Virus record (IMG/VR): IMGVR_UViG_3300044225_000129
Coordinates: 1-25,901 of that record
Source: a virus
Length of the DNA: 25,901 bases
Reading direction: 5' to 3' (one strand)
Both the position numbers and the translations under genes were made by a program. Below the pieces are notes generated by a model. The model was not told where the DNA came from. It made no database searches and saw nothing but the letters and a program-made list of their open reading frames with translations. Each line of letters starts with the position of its first letter. Position 1 is the first letter of the stretch. This document shows positions 21,491-25,901 of this stretch, one piece after another.

Positions 21491-21619
21491 GTGGCAAGAG
21501 CGCAGATAACAACAAGGATAGAGAAGCCCAGAAAAAGAAGAAGAGGTATTCACTCTAAGAACGCAAGTAAAGGCCAGACAGGGTACAAGAAACCCTACAG
21601 GGGTCAAGGAAAGAAATAA
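21491..21619 (+). CDS. Small highly basic protein (GTG start)
   Basis: A 42-codon ORF starting at GTG 21491, eight bases after the previous stop, with an in-frame stop at 21476 preventing any longer version. The product includes RAQITTRIEKPRKRRRG, IHSKNASKGQ and TGYKKPYRGQGKK, very rich in Lys and Arg. I recall short basic proteins with the same KPRKxRxGxHxK...YKKxYRGQG architecture in Flavobacteriia phages, which supports a real gene. A nucleic-acid-binding role is likely from charge; exact function unknown. Confidence 0.6.
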   Translation: MARAQITTRIEKPRKRRRGIHSKNASKGQTGYKKPYRGQGKK

Positions 21620-21634
21620 ATAAATAATAATATT

Positions 21635-21757
21635 ATGGTAATACACAATTATATTTTCGACTCATACAGAATGGAACAAGAAGAGATACAAAAGGCTATA
21701 CAGCTACTAAAAGAGAACGGATATACCGTTTACAAAAAAGAAGTTGTAAAAGATTAG
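21635..21757 (+). CDS. Small hypothetical protein
   Basis: A 40-codon ORF with the favoured start context AATATTATG. Product MVIHNYIFDSYRMEQEEIQK then AIQLLKENGYTVYKKEVVKD: one helix followed by a Tyr/Lys-rich strand, a pattern (helix, x-x-L-L-K-E-N-G-Y-x-V) common in tiny phage proteins that resemble half of a winged-helix. No function known. It is separated from the next gene by 47 bases holding a possible -7 element. Confidence 0.5.
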   Translation: MVIHNYIFDSYRMEQEEIQKAIQLLKENGYTVYKKEVVKD

Positions 21758-21777
21758 GTATTTTGAGTTATTTTGTT

Positions 21778-21785
21778 TATATTTG
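21778..21785 (+). promoter_or_regulatory. -7 element TATATTTG before the exonuclease
   Basis: An exact TAnnTTTG element lies 19 bases before the ATG at 21805. No TTTG occurs at the preferred 19-21 base spacing, though TTTG appears closer at 21762-21765, so promoter strength is doubtful. Confidence 0.4.
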
Positions 21786-21804
21786 TTAAATAAATAGGTA
21801 TATT

Positions 21805-22488
21805 ATGGATATTAAGGCTATTTTAGACGCAGACAGCATGGTTTATGCTTCCGCAGTAAATTCAGAGGACTTAGAAGAGGCTAAAGTAAAGCTAGACGCT
21901 AAAATAAACAATTCTTTGAACAATTTGCAGGACTTAGGCTACGATATTGTAAGTTTAATCGTTTGCAACGGCTCAAAAGGCAACTTTAGGCACTTTATTG
22001 CCGATAATTACAAGGAAAACCGTAAAAACACCGAAAGACCGCCCTTTTTAGAGCAGTTACACGACTATTGTAAGCAGGATTGGCACTCTATGTCTGGTTG
22101 TGGCTATGAAACCGATGATTTGGTTGCTAAGTTATGGCTACAGAGCCAAGAAGCAGGAGAAAACCCTGTTATTGTCTCTATAGACAAGGATTACTTGCAG
22201 TTTCCAGCTAAAATATACAATTATAACACCAATGAGTTAGTTGAGCTGTCAGAATTAGACGCTCTAAGGAACTTTTATACTCAAATGATAGTTGGAGACA
22301 CTGCAGACAACATAAAGGTCTGTAGTGGCAAGGGAAAGGCCTATGCAGGCAAGTTACTTGGCCCACTAACCACAAAATATCAAATGGTAAAGGCTGTTTA
22401 CAATGTTTATAAGGAACATTACAAGTCTAAGGCAAGAGAGAAGTATATCCAGTCTTATAACCTACTTAAATTAAGGACAAATGTATAA
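21805..22488 (+). CDS. 5'-3' exonuclease, T7-gp6/FEN-like
   Basis: A 227-aa nuclease with the flap-endonuclease metal-binding pattern: ILDADSMVY (6-14, Asp8 and Asp10), NYKENRK (68-74, the basic segment), GYETDDLVAKL (100-110), SIDKDYLQFP (125-134) and MIVGDTADNIKVCSGKGKAY (161-180, the acidic Asp pair followed by the helix-hairpin-helix-like G-x-G-K loop). It should degrade 5' ends or remove primers and generate 3' single strands for the ERF annealing protein. Length is typical of compact phage members. It begins a new unit after a possible promoter and overlaps the next ATG by 8 bases. Confidence 0.85.
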   Translation: MDIKAILDADSMVYASAVNSEDLEEAKVKLDAKINNSLNNLQDLGYDIVSLIVCNGSKGNFRHFIADNYKENRKNTERPPFLEQLHDYCKQDWHSMSGCGYETDDLVAKLWLQSQEAGENPVIVSIDKDYLQFPAKIYNYNTNELVELSELDALRNFYTQMIVGDTADNIKVCSGKGKAYAGKLLGPLTTKYQMVKAVYNVYKEHYKSKAREKYIQSYNLLKLRTNV

Positions 22489-22705
22489 TGACTCACAACA
22501 AGACATAGTTTACTCGTATTACTTGTTAACTTTGTATAGTATATCTCAAGGGGAGACTATCGAGGAACTTGAGGAGGTTGTTCTGGGATTTGAACAGGAT
22601 GATTTATACGAACAGTGTGATGGCATGAGGCAAGCCATAGAATTTGCCAAGAAAAACACAATTCAGGCAGTCCTATCTGAATTAAATAAAGGAATAGAAA
22701 CATAA
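22481..22705 (+). CDS. Small acidic hypothetical protein
   Basis: A 74-aa acidic, helical protein: MYNDSQQDIVYSYYLLTLYS then GETIEELEEVVLGFEQDDLY and ECDG-like turn, ending in ELNKGIET. Its ATG overlaps the exonuclease stop by 8 bases. No motif beyond helices and no recognised family. It may modulate the exonuclease with which it is co-translated, but that is only suggested by position. Confidence 0.55.
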   Translation: MYNDSQQDIVYSYYLLTLYSISQGETIEELEEVVLGFEQDDLYEQCDGMRQAIEFAKKNTIQAVLSELNKGIET

Positions 22706-22715
22706 AAACAAAACA

Positions 22716-23249
22716 ATGAAACTACAAGATTTAACAGACAGGCTGAACGAATACTATAAGTTTGACATCAAAGAACGAATAAGACAAAGAGAATATGTTT
22801 ATGCGAGAAAGGTTTATTCTACATTGGCAAGAGAAATGGGATATACTTTTGAGCAGATAGGAGCCCACATAGGGGTAGGGCACGCTTCTGTCTTGTATCA
22901 CTGCAGGACTATTTATTCTGTAAACACAAAGGACAAGGTTATATTCAACAGGGTTATTAAGGATTTTTCTCTTCCTATAAAAGAGATTGATTTAGACACG
23001 AAAAAAGCTATAATGCAGGCTGAAGCAGAGTCAAGGGCTATAGACAACGTAAGCTATATTAGTCAAAAATTGATAGATAGTATTACAGGCATTGTTAAGG
23101 AGTGGGATATTGAGTCAATAAATGATTTTATAAATACAAGACTTGAGCCTTATGATAAGATGATGAAAGCTAAAACACTAAGAACTGCCCCAGTAAAGGT
23201 AGAGCCTGCCGTAATGAGAAGAGCAGTATCTAATCCTTTTTTAAAATAG
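22716..23249 (+). CDS. DnaA domain-IV-like DNA-binding protein
   Basis: A 177-aa protein. Residues about 20-70 match the DNA-binding domain IV of DnaA: RIRQREYVYARKVYSTLARE (21-40), MGYTFEQIGAHIGVGHASVL (41-60) and YHCRTIYSV (61-69), equivalent to the DnaA signature G-x-x-x-x-x-D-H-S-T-V-L-x-A-x-R with HAS replacing DHS. No AAA+ ATPase domain is present; the remaining residues are helical (about 90-150) with a basic tail ending SNPFLK. It may bind DnaA-box-like sites in the phage origin or in host DNA, to recruit or block the host initiator. It follows 10 bases after the preceding gene. Confidence 0.65.
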   Translation: MKLQDLTDRLNEYYKFDIKERIRQREYVYARKVYSTLAREMGYTFEQIGAHIGVGHASVLYHCRTIYSVNTKDKVIFNRVIKDFSLPIKEIDLDTKKAIMQAEAESRAIDNVSYISQKLIDSITGIVKEWDIESINDFINTRLEPYDKMMKAKTLRTAPVKVEPAVMRRAVSNPFLK

Positions 23250-23255
23250 ACTATT

Positions 23256-23510
23256 ATGATTAAAGTAAATAAAAAGATGCTTAAGGCACTACAGTACACC
23301 AATAAGCTAACTTCATACCAGAAGTTTGCATCAAGGGTGGGTTACATGGGTAGCGGCTTTTTAATAGCCGCACAGTGGACTATAAAGCCAGAACTATACA
23401 TAATGGGCTTTACGCTTGTGATGATACAGACCGCATCCAGAAAACAGTGGAACTTGGTGGCATTAAATATAAATGGGCTTATAGCTTGGATAACACACTT
23501 AATATTATGA
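23256..23510 (+). CDS. Small membrane protein
   Basis: An 84-aa protein with a basic N-terminus (MIKVNKKMLKALQYTNKLTS) and two or three hydrophobic spans: VGYMGSGFLIAAQWTI (about 28-43), YIMGFTLVMIQTA (about 48-60) and LNINGLIAWITHLIL (about 70-84). It ends in TGA overlapping the ATG at 23507 (ATGA). No family recognised. Membrane proteins in early regions often act on the host envelope or superinfection; there is no direct evidence here. Confidence 0.6.
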   Translation: MIKVNKKMLKALQYTNKLTSYQKFASRVGYMGSGFLIAAQWTIKPELYIMGFTLVMIQTASRKQWNLVALNINGLIAWITHLIL

Positions 23511-23653
23511 GACTTAAAAAACTAACACAACAACAGAGAATAGGTAGATTAGAGAAAGTTGTTTCTCAGCTATTCATACTTACTAAGAAGATTGAAGGAG
23601 AGATTAAAGTAATACAAGATAAAACTGGTTATAATAAAGACGAGGAAGAATGA
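23507..23653 (+). CDS. Small coiled-coil protein
   Basis: A 48-aa protein from ATG 23507: MRLKKLTQQQRIGRLEKVVS, QLFILTKKIEGEIKVIQDKT and a very acidic tail ending DEEE. The heptad-like Leu/Ile/Val spacing indicates a coiled coil. I chose 23507 over the in-frame ATG at 23375 because it sits in an ATGA overlap with the membrane protein and has the AATATTATG context. Its TGA overlaps the start of the PP-loop enzyme at 23650. It might pair with the membrane protein upstream. Confidence 0.6.
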   Translation: MRLKKLTQQQRIGRLEKVVSQLFILTKKIEGEIKVIQDKTGYNKDEEE

Positions 23654-24495
23654 AAACAGTAAACAGTTTAAGCGGTGGTAAGACCTCAAGTTACATAGCT
23701 GCTAATTACCCAGCAGACTATGATGTTTTTTCTTTAGTTAGAACAAGCGATAAGAATTGTTTGTACCCAGATAAAAAACTTAGGCAAGTTGTTTCTGATA
23801 AAATAGGAACAGAGTTTATAGGTACTTTAGAAGATGACGTTATAATACACACAATGTTAGACCTTGAACAATTTATAGGCAGAGAAATAACTTGGGTTAC
23901 TGGTAAGACCTTTGATGATGTTTTAAAAACTGCTGGTACACTTCCAGACCCACTAAGAAGATATTGTACAACACAAATGAAAATGCAACCTATGTTTGAC
24001 TGGTGGAGAAAGGAGATAAATAACCCCTGTGAGTTTAGGCTTGGTTTTAGAGCAAACGAAACAAGTCGTGCTAAACGTACAACAAGCAAGGTTAATGAAA
24101 ATGGTTTTTTAGAAATGAAAGCAATAGTAGGAAAACGAAAAACACAAAACAAATGGGCTATGATTGAATGGCAAAAACCAGTGTACCCATTAATCAAAGA
24201 CAATATTTATAAAGACCAAATAGAAATATTTTGGAAAGACAAGTCTGTTAGATTTGCTTGGATGAATAATTGTGTGGGATGCTTTCATAAAAACCCACTA
24301 CTTATAAGAAAAATGTGGAATAAACACCCAAACAAAATACAATGGTTCGCAGAACAAGAAAGAATAAAACATAAAAAAGATGTTTGGTACAAGGATAAAA
24401 ACTTGTCTTTTAACGAAATAAAAAACTGGAATACACAAACAGAATTATTTGATGATGACTTTAACGAATGTGATAGCGGATATTGTGGGTTATAA
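23650..24495 (+). CDS. PP-loop / PAPS-reductase-like enzyme
   Basis: A 281-aa enzyme of the adenine-nucleotide alpha-hydrolase type. The PP-loop is SGGKTSSY (8-15); DPLRRYCTTQMKMQPMFDWW (100-119) and LGFRANETSRAKR (131-143) match the phage PAPS-reductase-like family. Five late Cys (106, 208 and 211 in NNCVGCFHK, 274 and 279 near the end) could hold an iron-sulphur cluster. Such proteins activate a substrate by adenylation or use PAPS; phage and island relatives take part in sulphur insertion into nucleic acids (DndC-like) or sulphate assimilation, and I cannot tell which here. Base use is more A-rich, with AAAC and AAAA runs, than adjacent replication genes, suggesting a later acquisition. 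ATGA overlap with the previous gene. Confidence 0.7.
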   Translation: MKTVNSLSGGKTSSYIAANYPADYDVFSLVRTSDKNCLYPDKKLRQVVSDKIGTEFIGTLEDDVIIHTMLDLEQFIGREITWVTGKTFDDVLKTAGTLPDPLRRYCTTQMKMQPMFDWWRKEINNPCEFRLGFRANETSRAKRTTSKVNENGFLEMKAIVGKRKTQNKWAMIEWQKPVYPLIKDNIYKDQIEIFWKDKSVRFAWMNNCVGCFHKNPLLIRKMWNKHPNKIQWFAEQERIKHKKDVWYKDKNLSFNEIKNWNTQTELFDDDFNECDSGYCGL

Positions 24496-24709
24496 AGAAA
24501 AAAACAGTTTATCTCAAGAAATAATAAAATGGTGTTTTAAAGAGGGTTATAAGATATACCCTGTTACAAAAGATAATCAGACTTATCAGGTCGAAGTCAG
24601 CAAGGCTCATCAAAGTGCCTTGCTTGACGAGACTCACACCAAAAGAACTATTCATCAGGCCGTTAGAGATGTTTACATCAAACTATACAATAAACAAAAC
24701 AATAAGTAA
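24449..24709 (+). CDS. Small hypothetical protein
   Basis: Up to 86 aa, overlapping the PP-loop gene by 47 bases if the first ATG (24449) is used. ATG codons at 24452 and 24455 or GTG 24485 are alternative starts, and the last would shorten the overlap to 11 bases. The product contains SLSQEIIKWCFKEGYKIYPV, NQTYQVEVSKAHQS and a helical end with AVRDVYIKLYNKQNNK. The layout (helix, then short strands, then helix) resembles small phage proteins of unknown function. The terminase promoter-like motif begins directly after its stop. Confidence 0.5.
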   Translation: MMMTLTNVIADIVGYKEKNSLSQEIIKWCFKEGYKIYPVTKDNQTYQVEVSKAHQSALLDETHTKRTIHQAVRDVYIKLYNKQNNK

Positions 24710-24710
24710 A

Positions 24711-24720
24711 TTGTTATAAT
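24711..24720 (+). promoter_or_regulatory. Putative late promoter, TTGTTATAAT
   Basis: Third exact copy of TTGTTATAAT, four bases before the small terminase ATG at 24724; the sixteen bases TTGTTATAATATTATG are identical to those at 4207-4222. Confidence 0.5.
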
Positions 24721-24723
24721 ATT

Positions 24724-25116
24724 ATGAGTAGACATAAGAAATCAGAGGAGACCTCTAAGAACGATGGTAGGAAGTATAATAAGAGGTTAGCACCAAAGCC
24801 TATATCTACAAAGGACAAGATGATTAAGCCTGCTAGAACTACAAAGGCTAAGAAAGACAGGATAGCTTCCTATGCCGTTTCAGCTATGAAAGAAGTATTC
24901 GGCAGTGAGAAAGATGCTTTTATACACATGGCAGAACTAGCCAAGAAGAACTTTAACCAGATGAAGTTGCTTATGGAGTATGCTTATGGTAAGCCATCAG
25001 ACAGCATAAACTCAGACAGCAAGAAGAAAGCCAAGTCTGCACCTACAATTAACTTTGTTATGAATAATCAACAGCCTCAGATTGATAATACTATTGACAT
25101 AGACACAGAGGAATGA
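24724..25116 (+). CDS. terS: Small terminase subunit (putative)
   Basis: A 130-aa basic protein directly before the large terminase, with an ATGA overlap at 25113. The Lys/Arg-rich N-terminus (about 1-50) would bind DNA; DRIASYAVSAMKEVFGSEKD (45-64) and HMAELAKKNFNQMKLLMEYA, then YGKPSDS (68-94), form a helical oligomerisation core with the YGKP motif common in Bacteroidota phage small terminases. The tail is acidic and Asn/Gln-rich. It would recognise the packaging site and regulate TerL. Identification relies mainly on position and the YGKP segment. Confidence 0.75.
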   Translation: MSRHKKSEETSKNDGRKYNKRLAPKPISTKDKMIKPARTTKAKKDRIASYAVSAMKEVFGSEKDAFIHMAELAKKNFNQMKLLMEYAYGKPSDSINSDSKKKAKSAPTINFVMNNQQPQIDNTIDIDTEE

Positions 25117-25901
25117 AAAACTCAATACAATTAAATGACAAGTATGTACCTCTTTTTACTGACAAATCGAGGTATTTTGTTGTTACAGGGGGTCGTGGTT
25201 CTGGTAAGTCTTTTGGCGTAAATGTATTCTTACTTAATCTAACATACGAGGCAGGACACAAAGTTTTGTTTACTCGTTTTACATTAACCTCTGCTGCTGC
25301 ATCTATTATACCAGAGTTCATTGAGAAGATTGAACTCATGGGAGTTGAGTCAGACTTTAGGATAACAAAGGATGAGATTATAAATCTAACCACAGGGAGC
25401 TCTATTATCTTTAAAGGTATAAGGACATCATCTGGTAATCAAACAGCCGCCCTGAAGTCTCTTAGTGGCGTTACGACCTTTGTTCTGGACGAGGCAGAAG
25501 AGCTGGTGGACGAGGACACCTTTAGTAAGATTGACTTCTCCATACGTTCTAACACTAAGTCCAACAGGGTTATATTGATACTTAATCCGACAACTAAAGA
25601 GCATTGGATATATCAGAGGTTCTTTATGTACCCTAACGTAAAGGCTGGTACAAACGCCTCTAAAGGCGATGTAACGTACATACACACGACTTTTGAAGAT
25701 AATAAGGATAATCTATCAAAAAGTTATTTAGAGCAGTTATACGACCTTAAAAGGCGTGATATAGTTAAGTTCGAGCATCAGATACTTGGTGGCTGGCTAA
25801 ACAAGGCAGAGGGAACTATAATAACCAACTGGAAAGTAGGACACTTCGTACAGACAGAACTTATGTGTTACGGACAGGATTTTGGATTCTCTACAGACAC
25901 T
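25113..25901 (+). CDS. terL: Large terminase subunit (3' truncated)
   Basis: The frame is open from ATG 25113 to the window end, giving 263 residues without a stop. ATPase motifs are clear: Walker A GGRGSGKS (26-33), an adenine-side TRFTLTSAAASIIPEF segment, Walker B TFVLDEAEEL (121-130) with the catalytic Glu, and the coupling motif ILILNPTTKEHWIYQRFF (153-170). The linker FEHQILGGWLNKAEGTI leads to YGQDFGFS (254-261), the first acidic motif of the RNase-H-like nuclease domain, where the window ends. It translocates genome DNA into proheads through the portal and cuts concatemers. The ATG overlaps the small subunit stop (ATGA). Confidence 0.92.
   Translation, partial: MKNSIQLNDKYVPLFTDKSRYFVVTGGRGSGKSFGVNVFLLNLTYEAGHKVLFTRFTLTSAAASIIPEFIEKIELMGVESDFRITKDEIINLTTGSSIIFKGIRTSSGNQTAALKSLSGVTTFVLDEAEELVDEDTFSKIDFSIRSNTKSNRVILILNPTTKEHWIYQRFFMYPNVKAGTNASKGDVTYIHTTFEDNKDNLSKSYLEQLYDLKRRDIVKFEHQILGGWLNKAEGTIITNWKVGHFVQTELMCYGQDFGFSTDT

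Noticed and set aside
23375-23506. Upstream extension of the coiled-coil gene
   Set aside because: It runs out of frame through the membrane protein gene; ATG 23507 gives an ATGA overlap and favoured start context.
23718-24203. 161-codon open frame on the minus strand
   Set aside because: Antisense shadow of the PP-loop enzyme, whose motifs and overlaps are clear; the minus frame shows no family pattern.
1-25901. tRNA genes, rRNA, CRISPR arrays, insertion sequences, attachment sites
   Set aside because: Scanned by eye for T-loop sequence, spaced repeats, transposase motifs and integrase; none seen. A computed tRNA and repeat search would be needed to exclude them fully.

Overview
The window is a continuous stretch of a tailed double-stranded DNA phage, or a prophage close to one, most likely infecting a Bacteroidota (Flavobacteriia-like) host. 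All recognised genes lie on the + strand, tightly packed with start/stop overlaps (ATGA, TAATG). The base composition is AT-rich, starts lack Shine-Dalgarno sequences, and several promoters match the Bacteroidota form TTTG-N19/20-TAnnTTTG. Both ends cut genes: a tail protein at the left (its frame is open to base 1) and the large terminase at the right. No integrase, CI/Cro-like repressor, DNA polymerase, tRNA, rRNA or CRISPR array was seen.

Layout. 1-4188: tail-tip/baseplate-like protein, a 46-aa ORF and the tape measure. 4220-6413: an XkdF-type prohead protease fused to two further domains, a Cys-rich small ORF and a fibre/decoration-like protein. 6476-8535: acidic scaffold-like protein, HK97-fold-like major capsid protein, a strong terminator, a tail-tube-like protein and a second terminator. 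8631-10869: structural protein of unknown role, portal, connector-like protein and a small basic ORF. 10866-13985: two paralogous fibre/lectin-like proteins plus small accessory proteins. 13985-15077: lysis cassette (small membrane protein, M15 endolysin, 3-TM holin), closed by a terminator. 15078-15366: a 289-bp control region with a Bacteroidota promoter, hairpin and dyad. 15367-16705: small early genes, led by an apparently catalytically dead M15-peptidase homologue. 16769-23249: recombination/replication block (ERF annealing protein, SSB-like protein, RecA-like ATPase, RusA-like resolvase, sigma-like protein, Cys-rich protein, lipoprotein, metallophosphoesterase, PD-(D/E)XK-type nuclease, MazZ/DUF5664-like protein, T7-exonuclease/FEN-like nuclease, DnaA-domain-IV-like protein). 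23256-24709: small membrane and coiled-coil proteins, a PP-loop (PAPS-reductase-like) enzyme and an unknown. 24724-end: small and large terminase.

How it fits together. Canonical host-type promoters cluster at the early region. A different motif, TTGTTATA-A/C/T (an extended -10 form, TGnTATAAT), precedes several late virion genes and the small terminase, and the phage carries its own sigma-like protein. An early-to-late promoter switch is therefore the most coherent regulatory reading. Structural gene order is unusual: tail tip and tape measure come before protease-capsid, and the portal follows the capsid. Functional names are recognised from sequence motifs by eye; no database search was run.
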